A stretch of 64,000 bases of DNA from Symsagittifera roscoffensis (taxonomy: Eukaryota; Xenacoelomorpha; Acoela; Convolutidae): assembly GCF_963678635.1 (NCBI RefSeq), contig NC_087067.1:16317018-16381017 (forward strand), read 5' to 3'. This document shows, in pieces, positions 1-12,133 of this stretch (position 1 is the first letter of the stretch; every line of letters starts with the position of its first letter). The translations under genes were made by a program, and so were the position numbers. The notes beneath the pieces are model-generated. The model was given only the letters and a program-made list of their open reading frames with translations. It was not told where the DNA came from and made no database searches.

Positions 1-3000
1 TCCACTACATGTGAGCTTGTAGACCACTCTGGATTTCAAATCTTTCGCAAAGGGAGATTTAAGGGACGGTAGGCAAGTCTTGAGCTTTCTCGTAGTAAAT
101 ATCACTTGGGCTCCGGCGTTTTGACGCAGTTTGGCAGCAAACCACTCCGATGCATTACCCCGGTATTGTAATGTTATAATGGGTGCACTGACCTTTAAAG
201 GATCTTCCTTGACTGATGTTACCGTTGTTCGTGTGTCAGTTTTTCGGTCGATGATCTTATTCAACGTTCTTAATACGACACCATCTGACCATTTTTCAGG
301 GTATGGATTATCCACCCATTGTTCTTTATTAATCTTCATTGCCTTGTCAAAGTTTTCCCATGTTGATGTACTTCTAAAAATCCGATGAACAGTACCCTCA
401 ACTATATTGCGTTTATATTGCAATGGAGCGCAGCTTCTGAAGTTAAGGATAGTCCCAGTATCCGTTGGTTTTTGATACCATCCACATGTTACCTTTTTTC
501 GTGAGTCCACATTAATGTCCAAATCTAGAAAGGCTAAGTCTCCGTTCGAATCCGGATTTTCGATAGTGAATTGTAAGTTGGGGTGGAGCTCATTAGCTGC
601 TTTTAACACTATATCTGGATCCCCCTTTACCGTCCTCACTATATCATCTACATATCTTAGGAACGCTTTGACATTTTCTGTTGGTTTTTCTTGCTCTCGC
701 TGCTCTTTACATCTCTTACAATACCAAACCATTTCTGAGATTTGCTCATATTCTTTGTCGGATACATTACTACACTTTAAATGGTACCAATTTAAACAAG
801 CTTCGCATTCGATCCCGTTACTTCTGTATGTTACCCTCCGCTCGCAATCAGGGCATAGGCCATTCCGGTTTTCATTTAGCTGTGTCAACGCAGGTACTTC
901 CTTCATTAATGCATATTCGTACTCCTTTAGCCATAAATGGCAAGAATGACAGCAAGGGATGCACCCATTGCCAACCCATCCTTTTGTACGTACCATAAAC
1001 CATTGCATTTGAAGTGCACCTTACTTACAGCCATGTTCAACAATTTCTTCATAGTTCCGCGTGCCAGTTTAGGAGGACTAGTTTGTTCGTACAGTTTCCT
1101 CAGTGCTATATCTATTGCCTCCTTTAGTGGGACATTAGTGTACAAACTTTTGACATCCAGGGAGATAATACTCTCATTATAGTCTAGATCTATGTTCTCT
1201 ATGATCTCCCGAGCCATTTGTGTGTTTGTCTCAATGTTTGCCCCCTCAATGTTGTCAAAAAATTTGGCCAAAGTTTTATTTAGATGTTCATATGAGCTCC
1301 CTGGCAGTGACAGTACGGGACGGAGAGGGGTTCCTTTCTTATGTACTTTAGCCAATCCATATAATCGAGCTGGCTGCCCTCCCGTGGACCTAAGCCTACT
1401 ATACAGTGCCTCATCGATCTCATCTTTCTTTTTCATGGCCAACAGTTCTTTGTTGATGTCTTTCTCAATTTTCATAACAACACTATCAGTTAAACCTGGT
1501 TTTTCGCTAAATTGTTCCGATTGCAGCAGCTCAGTTAGTTTAGCCTCATATGTCGTTTTCTTCATTACACAGAAGCCAACACCTTTATCGAATGGGACTG
1601 CCAAGAGACCATTGTCCTTCAAATACTTCCTGGCTTTCTCAATCCCTCTATCCGACGGTGTTTGCCGCACACGTTTAGCGTATGATTTTGCAGCAGCTTC
1701 AATTTCACATAATTTTTCACCTGGTACCTTTTGCGATTTAAGCTCAGATAAAAAATTATCAATGTCCGCAAGAAAGTGAAGTTCATTGAAACGATTCCTC
1801 ACCGGGCGCTTTGGGCCAAAACCTAACACTTCATGAACCCACTTGGGTAGCTCAATGCCATCTAGTGCTCTGACCGATTTGTCATTCACTTTCATTAACG
1901 GTCTGTCCTGCCGCTCTGCTAGCTTTTTTAACTTCTTTTCATGTCTATCCTTGATGTCATGGATAGCAATTCTAGCCTGGAGCTTTAGATAAAATGCTAT
2001 TGAGGGCCACCATTGTTCATCTATCCCTCTCCGCACTACCTCTCTTGCCTTAGCTAGATCATCGTCTATCTTCTTCTCTTCTGACCTTGCCTGATTTATC
2101 TCTGTTCTTAGGAGTTTTAATTGAAAGCTATGCACCGCTTGGTCCGAAAAAACCCCATTTTCTGGCACCCGAAATCTCAAAAAATCTGGTATTATGTCAT
2201 TGCTTTGACATTTCCGTAAAAACTTCAATCGATGGAAATTGTTGTTTAATTTATTTGAATACTTCAGGTAATTCAAAACTAATTTCCAAGTTCGTTTTTT
2301 CCTGAGTATCCATCTCAGCATCGGTGGGGGCAAAACTACGGCGGTCATTATCCTGCAGGCCACGAGCACTTAAACTCATGCGGCTCTCAGCAGGATAATT
2401 CACACAGTAGATTCACTTACCCAATCCGCGCCCTTTCAGCCGGTGGTAGAGAGGCGTCAGTCGTTGTTTCCTCTCTGCGTGCCTTCGCCTTGCGTCGTCC
2501 TTGTGATGGTTTCTGAGTCCGCGCTCTTATCTTTGAGAATATCCCGGGCAAGTTTTCTCTATGTGTCAGCACAACTCGCAATGACTTCAACTCAAGTTCG
2601 CTCGATTGATGAACTTCCAGGTATTGTCTCACCAAAGCGGGATCCTGCCTCTTGCCTCTCGAGATCAATTTCGTTGTTGGGACTATCAAGATCCCTGTAC
2701 GCATCAGAGAATCAAAGATATCTGTCGTTCTGGTTCTTCTGCAATATATAATCGCCTTAAACCGATGTCGCTTTGATTGCAAATACGAAATTAAATCGTC
2801 CAGAGGATAAAGCGTGTTGGCATTGGTTCGGTGTTTCGACAAACTGTTATTCAATACGTCTTGCCAAAGAATTATCTCCTTGTCCACCAGAGGATGCTCT
2901 TCCAGAAGAGTCTGTAAATTTTGTCTCTTCCTCACGGTATGAGGATTCAGCGATAATCCCGATTCAGCGTATACCAGTTCGTCCAGTTCCGATTTCTCTG

Positions 3001-3058
3001 CTGGTCGTAAGGTATTCAAGCTATGAAATAGAGAGCTTGCAGCTACAACCCATGCCAT
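1..3058 (-). CDS. PLE polyprotein: N-terminal region, reverse transcriptase with PHD insert, start of GIY-YIG; one frameshift
   Basis: Copies element RNA into DNA at a nicked target. The ATG at 3058 follows an in-frame TGA three codons upstream and has A at -3. Exon 1 (638 nt) ends in phase 2 and joins exon 2 in frame. The N-terminal ~210 residues are charged and end in a basic patch. Exon 2 begins with a linker (LKFLRKCQSNDIIPDFLR) and continues into RT. Visible RT blocks are DKGVGFCVMK, RLYGLAKVHK, LDVKSLYTNVP, KDGLAMGASLAVILA and FLRYVDDI (YVDD at 654-643). After GLAMG the frame breaks: the uninterrupted frame ends at a TAA at ~927, and the homologous reading continues in the next frame (WLKEYEYALMKEVP), so one base was lost near 937. 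From there the frame is open to base 1. No other stop was found, so the frameshift may be recent or a sequencing error. Confidence 0.85.
709..855 (-). other. PHD-type zinc finger embedded in the PLE reverse transcriptase
   Basis: Translating the minus strand gives a C4HC3 series: C-x2-C-x12-C-x2-C-x4-H-x2-C-x17-C-x2-C. The pieces are CPDC, CEAC, NWYHLKC and VWYCKRC. The tryptophan two residues before the seventh ligand is the usual PHD hallmark. All eight metal ligands are intact and in frame with the downstream YVDD, which lies 18 codons after the last cysteine. The finger therefore sits in the RT palm between motif B (GLAMG) and motif C (YVDD). PHD fingers generally bind histone H3 tails; a role in chromatin targeting here is inference. 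Confidence 0.85.
2353..2420 (-). other. Predicted 68-bp spliceosomal intron in the PLE
   Basis: Exon 1 ends ATTGG and is followed by GTAAGT. The intron ends CTGCAG and exon 2 starts GATAATG. Unspliced, the frame hits TAA at the donor. Spliced, phase 2 (GG) plus G restores glycine and enters the long RT frame. The next frame has a stop immediately upstream of the RT frame, so the intron is needed to connect the two ORFs. Short retained introns are known in PLEs. Confidence 0.8.
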
Positions 3059-3261
3059 TTTTACTCAAATGTAAGAAAACTCATTGTTAAAATGAGAAAA
3101 GAAAAAATAAAAATTAAGACTATTCTGAGAAAAATAAAAATGATCTAAAAATTTTTTGTTTGTATTTTTACAACAAACTTTTTAATCTATCATTCACTCT
3201 TCGCCGAGTTATTTTTTTTTTCTAAATTTAACAAAAAGCAGAATAAGAATTTTTCAAAATT

Positions 3262-3312
3262 GTTAATTCAAACGTTTTCGCACATTTTGTGCATCGTCAG
3301 GATATAAAATTT
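3262..3312 (-). ncRNA. Hammerhead-ribozyme-like motif at the PLE 5' side
   Basis: The minus strand reads CCTGACGA, then a GCAC/GTGC hairpin with an AAAAT loop, then GAAA and the self-complementary AACGTT. This matches the hammerhead order CUGANGA, stem II, GAAA, very short stem III. One extra U precedes stem II, which departs from the canonical core, and stem I is weak in this copy. PLEs are known to carry such ribozymes in their terminal regions. Related cores occur at 59215 and 63630. Confidence 0.4.
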
Positions 3313-3842
3313 TATATTTACAATAAAATGATCAAAGATCATGTATGAAATTCAAAAAGAACATGTTAGAAATTTTTAACCAATCACATTCTTACATCTG
3401 TTATTACGTAATCATTATTTCATCGATTATGACAATTTCCATACTTTTTTGTTACTTGAGTCATAATTTTTCGATTTGATGTTTTATCCAATCTGACATG
3501 TCAGTTTATTTTTTCAAAAATTGCAATTTTTAGTCATGTTTAAACATGTACTATAATTTTAATGTCACATTGACATTAAAATTATAGTACATGTTTAAAC
3601 ATGACTAAAAATTGCAATTTTTGAAAAAATAAACTGACATGTCAGTTTGGATAAAACATCAAATCGAAAAATTATGACTCAAGTAACAAAAAAGTATGGA
3701 AATTGTCATAATCGATGAAATAATGATTACGTAATAACAGATGTAAGAATGTGATTGGTTAAAAATTTCTAACACGTTCTTTTTGAATTTCATACATGAT
3801 CTTTGATCATTTTATTGTAAATAAAAAATTTAATATCCTTTT
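3299..3842. repeat. Long near-perfect palindrome (arms ~270 bp)
   Basis: The sequence reads into a centre at about 3570 (AATGTCACATTGACATT) and then returns as its own reverse complement to about 3842, with only scattered differences (for example at the outer ATATAAAATTTTATATT versus AAAAAATTTAATAT end). There is essentially no loop, so a single strand could fold completely. It abuts the PLE 5' end. It may be a fold-back element or a head-to-head duplication of PLE leader sequence; no clear target duplication is visible. Confidence 0.85.
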
Positions 3843-4560
3843 TGGTCAACAAATCTTCGAGCAGTTAATTCACAATTCACTGCTCAGTTTGGTGTTGATG
3901 ATGCAAATTTGACTCATTTCAGATCGTAAAAAATGAACACTATAATTGCAAAATGATTATTAAGAATATTAAGCAGGTGTAAATCGCACAACTTTTTTTT
4001 TACATATTTATTTGCTATATAATAAAATAATGGTTAGAATTTTAACATCAAATAAATTTAAATTGTTTCCATGTTGTTTTTCCATAGATTGCCATAGAAG
4101 GATCTTCACGAAAAATCGATAGAAAATATTCCTTAAACTTACAATTCATAGTCTTGTAAGTTAAACTGCTGCTGTTTATGTTTGAATTTGCATTTTGAAT
4201 TTGTTTACAAATAAAAGCTGATTTTCTGAAAAAAAAATCAATTTTCGATATAATGACTGCTGAATCTTGCTTGAAAGTGCAGTTTTTTAGTTCTTTTGTT
4301 CCCATCAATTGTGCTGTTCACACCTCGGGTACTTGATTTTTGTATAAGCCGGTAGCAGTTTATGTTTGATTTTCCGTAGACGTCAAATTATTTTACTATC
4401 GAGAACCAGTGAAACCGAAGGACCTTGTTATCCAGCTTCAGATCGGATGAAAAATCAAATTTTCTTCTGTCACAGCAGGTCTTTATTGCCCAACTCAGTT
4501 GTTTTCCAAGCGATACTATTAGATTGGATTGGACGTTTAGTTGCTTAATAGTATTGCTCT
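3843..4560. other. AT-rich spacer, no gene recognised
   Basis: Only short chance ORFs occur (such as an 86-codon frame at 4048-4308 on the minus strand with poly-Lys/Phe composition). No protein motif, RNA gene or clear repeat was recognised. Confidence 0.5.
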
Positions 4561-6960
4561 GTAGTGTAGATGGCTTATGACAAAAGCGTTCAATAAAAAA
4601 ATTTGGTTTTCATTTTTCATTGTTTTCATCGATTGTAATTTATTGTTTTGATCCCGCAAGCCATTTTTCTTAAAATGTTTTCAACTTCTCAGTGAAAGGT
4701 CAGAAATTCATCCATAATTAACCCCAACTATTAAACTTGTGGCTTTTCTTCTATTTTGTTCTATCATCTAACATTATACTGAGCTGTGAATTGCGTTTTT
4801 ACCTTGATCAAATGTTATCAGCTCAGTTTTCTTTGTGTTGATTTTTAAAGAATGTTTTGTGAAGTACAAAGATAATTTTTTACAGGATTTTTGCAGCAGC
4901 TGTAGAGCACTTCTGATGTCATTATCATCACAAAAAAGAATTATCTGCATATTGCACCACTTTGCAAGTTTTGGTTAAAACTTTGTTGAAGTCATTCATA
5001 AATAGGTTGAAAGTGGGCAGTCTCAAAACTGTACCATGAGGTAAGCCTTTGTGAATTGAGATCCAATTGGATTTAGTATTCTTTACTACACATTTCAGTT
5101 GTCTATTGCACTGGGTTTAATTTTTCATTAGTGCAAAAAAAGCTGTGACCTTCGCAAAAAGACACCCTTTTTTGGTTTTTCGATTTACTACAGAGGTCCT
5201 TTATGTATATAAGACATAGCAGCAGTGCTGATGAACGCCGTGATTTATCTGTAGAATATTCAAACTCTTTCAATTTGAAGATACGTATTGATAACGATTA
5301 GTTAAAAATGATTGTTTTATATTATAGCAAAAACCTCCAAAATCATAGCTTTCTTGCTTTTTCATCCGAATAGTACTATCGATGTTGTCAAACGCCTTTT
5401 TGAAATCTTAAGACATTTCATTCGCATGTTTTTCAAAGCTTTGCAGGATTGAATTATTTCTGTTGCAGTATTGATAACGTGGATAGATGAATGATTTTCT
5501 TGAAACCAAATTATTCTGCTGGAAGCTGTTAAAATTATTCATAGTTTTCAATAAAAGATTGAGACGCTATTTTTGATAACCTTCCTATTTTATGAAAACC
5601 GACTTATTGGTCTAAAATTGATTGGTTCCTTATTGGAGCCCTTTTAATGAAAAAGTAGAGTTTTGGCTCTTTTGAATACATCTAGAAAATTTCCCTAGAA
5701 AAAAATTGATTGAACAAATCAACTATTGAGTAGGTTAAAAAAATCTCAGCATCTAATTTAATCATTTTATTACTTAGACAAATTGTTACCAGTAGACGAA
5801 TTGTTTTAAAGAGATTTATTAACTTTCAGGGTTTACAAAAAAACAAAGAAGTTACTCTGATCAACTCTAGGGCAATTACTGTTCTGATTATTCTGAATGT
5901 TAGCCAGTTTTGCCCAACTTTATTAAAACTGGTTGAATTCAATCAAATCTGTTGAATTAAAACCTTGTACAAGATTTGAAAACGGCGAGAATTGAGCTAA
6001 TCATTGATTCAAAAGAGATAATGTTGTTTTCACCGATCATAAGATTCAGAACTTAAAAAGCTTGCAATGAAGGTTATCGCCTTTAGACAATCAAAGTTTT
6101 TTCGGAAAATGACTTTTTCAATTTTTTTTCCCAACTGACTTAAAATTGGGATCTACTTTTATTGCTTAGTGGTCACTTGTTATGCACTGAAGGCTTCCAT
6201 TCTCCTAAATCTTCTATATAAAAAGTGATCACGACATGATGAGCCATTAAAGACATGATGAGCCATTCTTATCAATTCTAAGACAATTACTGTTCTGATT
6301 ATCCTGAATGTTGGCCAGTTGTGCCCATTTCGTTAAAATTGGTTCAGTTCAATCAAATCTGTTGAAACTTTTGTTTTTCAATTTTCCGCAAAACTCATTG
6401 AAAGCAAAGAGCAGTATTTAAGAATTACAAATGCGCCAGTATTTTTGCCATTGCACCCCCTTATGCTCTGTCTGATAAGTCAGACAACTTGAGTTTCCAA
6501 ATTTGTATACTGCATCGAATGTTTTGGATGTTTTTACATTATACTTTTCAAATAGTTTGTCTCTTCTAGCGCAAAGGTTTTTAAGTTCAAAGTTCACAAA
6601 AAAAAACTTTGTGGTTTTTTTACCAGTCGACAAAATTTATCGAAAACATCGAAAATTGAGCTAATCAAGGATTCAAAAGAGATATTTTTGTTTTTACCAA
6701 TCATAAGATTCAGAATTTAAAAAAACTTGCAATGAAAGTTATCGCCTTTAGACAATCAAAATTCTTCGGAAAATGTCTTTTCGAATTTTTTTTTCAACTA
6801 ACCTGAAATCTGGATCTACTTTTAACTCTTAGTGGTCACTAGTTATGTACTGAAGGCTTCCACTGTCCTAAATCTTCTATTTATAAAGTGATCAAGACAT
6901 GATGATTCATTAAAGTGAAAAACTTAGTGAGAAAATGTACGCATGCAATTTTGAACTCAC
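4560..6960 (-). pseudogene. Decayed LINE (CR1/L2-type) copy 1
   Basis: Minus-strand translation, with frequent stops and frameshifts, shows a relic reverse transcriptase: GLPHGTVLRLPTFNLFMND near 5046-4990 (corresponding to GVPQGSVLGPLLFNLYIND) and QYADN near 4953, where the catalytic YADD has decayed. Upstream, 6633-6418 encodes a linker-like stretch with RDKLFEKYNV. The segments 5985-6265 and 6650-6925 are about 80% alike and are partly repeated in the second LINE at 8945-9215, so part of the 5' half was duplicated within this copy. The element cannot be active. Confidence 0.7.
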
Positions 6961-7039
6961 AAGGATTGCACAAGAGCCCTGATGCTCATATGCGAGATCC
7001 TGGGAAGCCACAAAAAACGCAAGGATCAAGATACTTTTC

Positions 7040-9350
7040 ATCATGAAAAAATTATTTCATGAAAATCTTTTGAAAAATACCCTCAATTTTATTCCTGTAT
7101 TTCTAATTTCTTTTGTCTTTAGTTGTTTTAAGATATTTGTTGGCATTTAGTATTAAGATAAAAAATTGTCAAATTTTTCTATTCTTTGGCTGAACGCCAA
7201 TGTCTTCTTACTAAAGGAAAATTGAAAATTTGTGACTCGTGAGCTCTCAAGCATCTCCTTTGCCGAAATTTTTTTAAAATGGAAAATTGAGTCGGGATTA
7301 TTCAAGCAACTGATCAATGGTTTCATTATTTAAAAGGCCCAGAAAGATTTTGGAGATCTTTTCATTTTTGAATTCATTAATAACTGGTATCACGGTTTTG
7401 ATTATTTGTTGAAAAAAATTGTTCTTAATATCCGTTTTTACCATTGTTAAATTTCTTTGCAGATTGTTATTGTTACACAGCCATTTGCCTGAGAATCATA
7501 TGAAATAACGAATTTTGCATAAGCAAAACACAAAATACAGAAGGATTTTTCTTGAAAAACTTTCCTTGCTTGGTATATTAAGCCACTAACACGGCTATTT
7601 ACTTAAATAGTATAGTATCAACATGCTGATAAAAGCTTAAACTATTGTCTATTACGACGCCCAAACTTTCAAAATGACCTGCATATTTTTTTCTCCTCCA
7701 ATTATTACTGCATTTTTTTTGATTTGCGATCAAATTTACGTACCAATTTTTTGTTTTTATTGCTATTTTGTTGGCTTAGCACCACAAGCCTACATTTTCA
7801 ACTTTTGCTTTGAAATCTTGTGCAAGGTTTTTTTTTGTTTTTTTTCCGAAACAGCGTTGTGTCATTCATAAAGAGACATATTGTTTCGTTCCTCGAATTA
7901 CGAGAAAGATGGTTCATGTGTAGTAGAAATAGTAGCAGCTTTTTGGAATAACGTATTTTAGATTAGCATAATCTATTTCTTTCAGTTCAAAATTACGTTT
8001 TGATAACATTTAGTTAAATATGATTGTATTAGATTATAGCATATCCTAAAAAGCTTTTAGCCTTCTAGCTTTATCATCAGAATCGTAGCTTTTAGAATTC
8101 TATAAAACAAACCATTCCTATGTTTTTCGAATCATTCCATTATTGCATGATTGCATAAATTCTGTTGCTGTCCAGAAAGCATGGACCCATGAACAATTTT
8201 TACCAAATCAAAATTATTCTGCAGCAAGAATAACAAGTTTTGTTTATAAACATCATTAAACGATTGATAAGCAGTTTTTCAATACTATGCTTAATAATGA
8301 AAGCAGGCTCACTTTGATTGATTACTTGTGGGTTTTTATGAAAAACCTAAACCTTTGGCTATTTTGTACACATCTGAAAATTTTCTTTGTTTTAATATTT
8401 GATTGAATAAATCAGCTATTGGATAACTAAATATTTCAGCACATAATTAATCCTTTTTTTGCCATCATGACCACTAGATAATTTTTTTTCAAAAAATTTA
8501 TTAAATTTAAATACTTCATCATAAGGTGCGGGGTGGCGAAAACTAGAGGAGCGTTTTTGTTAACTTAAAATCAACTAGTGATATAACTATTTAGCTTGGT
8601 AGCCTGTTTTTCCCAAGATCAACAAAAATCTGATTAATTTTTTCAATTTGTTTGAAACTTTACTGTTTTTTTCCTTCAAAATTCCTTAAAAGCAGAGAAC
8701 ATCGATTTAGATTTACAAATAGCCCTGTTTTTTTTTGTCATAGAGTCCCTTTTTGTTCTGTCTAATAAAACGGGCAACTTAGGCACTGAATTTTTATACA
8801 GCCATAGAATATTTTCTATTGATTTTGAAACATATTTTCAAAAGGTCTGTCTCGTTTTCGCAAGAACCTATAATTTCCCGATTATAACAATTTTTTTTCA
8901 AAATAGTTTTTTTTTTCTAGCAAAACAAAAGTTCTCAAAACTTTTGAGAAGTGAGTTACTCTATGATTCAAAAAAGATATTCTGTTTTTACTAAGGATAC
9001 GGTTTAAAAAAGTAGGAGCTTGCAGTGATTGTTATCGCTCTTAACACAACCAAAATCTCCACAGGAAGTCTTTTTTCCAGAAGTTTCCTTGAATGACCCA
9101 GGTCTACTTTTAATGCATTGCAAATCACTTAGTAAACACTGAGCAGTTTCAACTGTCCTAAATTTTTTTACGTATAATGTGATCAAGACATGATGAGCTA
9201 TTATAGTGAAAAAATCCAGCGAGAAATTATACGTAAACAGTCTTAAACTGACAACGATTGCAAGTGCCCTGAAGCTCATCGGCGAAACCCTGGGGAGCGA
9301 AAACGCAGGAGGATGAGGATACTAACCTTCAGGAAAAATGATTTCATATA
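7040..9350 (-). pseudogene. Decayed LINE (same family) copy 2
   Basis: The C-terminal part of the RT region is visible near 7673-7615 as FESLGVVIDNSLSFYQHVD, the motif that follows the RT palm in CR1/L2-type LINEs. At 8945-9215 the sequence repeats the endonuclease-side segment of copy 1 and reads KKTSCGDFG and HHVLITLYVK in an open stretch of about 90 codons. The RT core between these is too degraded to read. Order and strand match copy 1, so the two copies lie head to tail. Confidence 0.6.
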
Positions 9351-12133
9351 AATCAGATTTATCTATTGCAAAACAGTCCTCAAATTTATTCGTGTGTTTA
9401 CTTATTTCGTTTGTCTTTTATTGTTTTAGAAAATCAGGTAGCAGTTGGTATGTAGATAAAAAGTTGTCAACAATCTTTATTCTCTGGCTGAATATTAATA
9501 ATAGGGTCGAGAAATGATGAGCTAATACTTGTAACGATGATAATGACTTTTATTCTGGTTGGTTAAGTTATTTTAACTAAAAAATCAAAAGATCTGAAAA
9601 TATTTTAAAAATCGAACGCAAATTGTTCTTGCATATCAGGATGTTTTTTTGCCGGCAGATAAATCAATTAATAGGTTTTTCAGACTTTGTAGGAAATTAC
9701 TGAGTTCTGATGGTGGTCAATAAAAAATGCAGATCAAATGTTTAACCGTTTTGTCACTTGAAGAACTAACAGTAGTTCTTTCTTTCACTTTTGATAGTAT
9801 GCATCTAAGGGTGCGCTTCGGTCACAAATAGCGTAATGACCCCGCCTTTTTTCTATGGCCCGTTGCGTGTTAAAAAAAATTTTGACAACCTTCTAGGAAG
9901 CACAATTATAAGGGGTCGCCCTCATGTAACCATGTTTCATAAAAAATTATTACTATGGGTATCAAGACAAAGAGTTCTATTTCACGTTTTAGAAAAAATG
10001 AAGAAAAAAATTGATGAGCAATATTTTGATTCGTGTGGTAGTTTATTCCTTGCTTGGTTTTTACATAACGAACGAAAACATATAGAGTAGTTAGAGCTTG
10101 GCTGTCAACGTAACCACTGCTTAAATCCGCTAAAAGCTAATCATATTTTTTGCGTTTTCTCCCATAAGGCATAAGCAATTTTTCTCCCGGCGCATCAGTA
10201 AAAACCATTAAAAACTGATGTTTTTGTTGTAGTGGACAGATGGACAGTGTCTTGGCGTGCTCCAGTGTCTTGTTTTTGGTTGGTGTCAGCCTTTCAACCA
10301 CATAGATAGTACCCAACCAAATAATTTCTCAAATGATCTTCATAGTACCCAAGCAAACCGCCATGGTGATAATAAATATATTTGATAATTATTAGTCTCT
10401 GTTCTGCTCTAGAAAACATGACAAATTGCGAGGTCCCTGTCATTGGAAGGAACAACCATTTGATCGTTAATGACATTTAGAAAAGCATCTCAAGGATTTG
10501 ATGCATCTAGCCGTAAACAAAATCAAACACGACTTGGAGGAATAACGCTCTATATCAACCATTTATTTTTGATAAGAATCTAGTTGTGTTTTTGTTGTCA
10601 TTTTCGGCTTCTAAGGGTACAATCTTCTGTTGTTGTGTGTCGATGAGATCCAACATTTGACTAAACAGTGTTTTTATTACTCCAAAATTGAAAAATTCAG
10701 ACTGCTCAATTTTTTGTCTGATGGCAGCGGTCATATTTAAGTGCAAAAGCTTAAGTGCAACTGGAGCAAAGTGTCATTCAATTCATTTAAAAAAGTTTAT
10801 CACAACAATAAGGTTAATTGAAAGCAAGACAATTTAAGGGAAATTTTCTTTACCAGTAGTTTTTATCATTAACAGAAAACCGTTCAAATACTAAAAGTGC
10901 AATTATACCCAGAAACCCAAAACTTAACACACGTAAGACACTGTAAATAACTTTGAGACGAGACAAAAACTTATTTTCAGCTAGACTGGGTCTTAAGCTA
11001 GTGAACGTAGCTCACTCAAAACCATGTGTAAAAAGTTTTTAAAAAAATCTGCAAAGATTGAAGTTGTTTCGAAAACAATTTTTTTTCTAGTACAATTTGT
11101 CAAGTCAGATAGAAAAATATCAGATTGGTTGTTGCTAAGCATGGCAACGGCAAAAAAAAATTTCAAATTATTTTATTCTACTGAAAACTGAAACTGCACA
11201 TTGTTTTGAAACATGCAGAAATCATCACATTATTAATAATCAGTACTATTTTCTGAAAACAATTATAACAATACTCTGGATAATTATCAGAGCAGTCTCG
11301 AATACCGAATAATACAAAAGTGAAAAAAAATTCAAGCTACAGGCTGATGAAAAATTTGACTAAATGATATCTGACAATGTTTTTCAAAAGTGTACAGATT
11401 CGAGTATTTCAAATTTTTAAACTCTCAAGAACCCTATAAATTAAATTTTGTACACTGTGTTTCAAAAAAGGTAATAAGACAAACATTTCAAAATTTAAAT
11501 TAAAAAATCAAAGTGGCAGGAAAAAGTCCATCTGAGTGGTCCTTAAAAAGTATAAGTTTAGAAACACCGGACTTATCAAATCACAAAAAAGACCAACTGG
11601 AATAAGTTCTTTTGAAAATTTTTGTTTCGACTATTCTCGTAGAGAAAGATGGAATAATAGCATCTGCTCAACTTTTTTAGAGGTTTTTTAATCATAATAG
11701 TCCTACAAAATTTCAGGAAATATTTTAAATTTCATTGCAATTACAATGTCTCATTTTTTTGCCATCGCATTCACAGTTTTTTTTTCTCAGACATTCTACT
11801 TTGAAGAAGATTCTTTTCTGTTTTTCATAGCTTTAGTTTCTTTCTTATCTCAAATGAATGCATAACAAAATTTTTCAAAAAACGAGACTGATAGTTTCAA
11901 TTCAAAGGTGGGCGAATTCAACAGAAAAAAAGTGGACGTATATTATAGACAATATGAAAAATAGCTTTGCCATATAATATCTCAACCCAACAAGAAGAAT
12001 ACGCTATACGAATCATCATCACTTTATATCACATCTGTACATATTTAAGTCAGTAGAGCAGGCAAATAACAGGACTGAGTTTTTTTCCTTTTGGATCGAA
12101 AGTTGAAGTTTGCTTGAGCAAAATTGTGTGAGT
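9351..12133. other. Downstream flank and 3' UTR of the kinesin gene
   Basis: No convincing gene was seen. An 84-codon plus-strand ORF at 9836-10090 has no motif I recognise. The segment immediately below 12134 should hold the kinesin 3' UTR. A canonical AATAAA was not found in the first ~150 nt on the minus strand, so the poly(A) site is undetermined. Confidence 0.4.

Larger units (their letters stand above)
1..3312 (-). mobile_element. Penelope-like retroelement (PLE), cut by the left window edge
   Basis: A minus-strand retroelement running off the left edge. From its 5' end it has a hammerhead-like motif (3262-3312), a short AT-rich leader, coding exon 1 (3058-2421), a 68-bp intron (2420-2353) and coding exon 2 (2352 to beyond 1). 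Reverse transcriptase blocks are typical of PLEs: RLYGLAKVHK, LDVKSLYTNVP, GLAMG and YVDD, in that order. The reading frame leaves the window at VVYKLTCSG, which in PLEs opens the GIY-YIG endonuclease, so that nuclease is expected just outside the window. Only one coding lesion was found (a 1-nt frameshift near 937), so the copy is fairly young. Introns and hammerhead ribozymes are known features of PLEs. The PHD finger in the palm is the unusual part. Confidence 0.9.

Noticed and set aside
131-998. Plus-strand ORFs of 85-144 codons over the PLE
   Set aside because: They are antisense shadows of the minus-strand PLE reading frame, which has recognisable RT and PHD motifs.
9836-10090. 84-codon plus-strand ORF downstream of the kinesin
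   Set aside because: No recognisable motif, no splice or promoter evidence, and a length expected by chance at this base composition.
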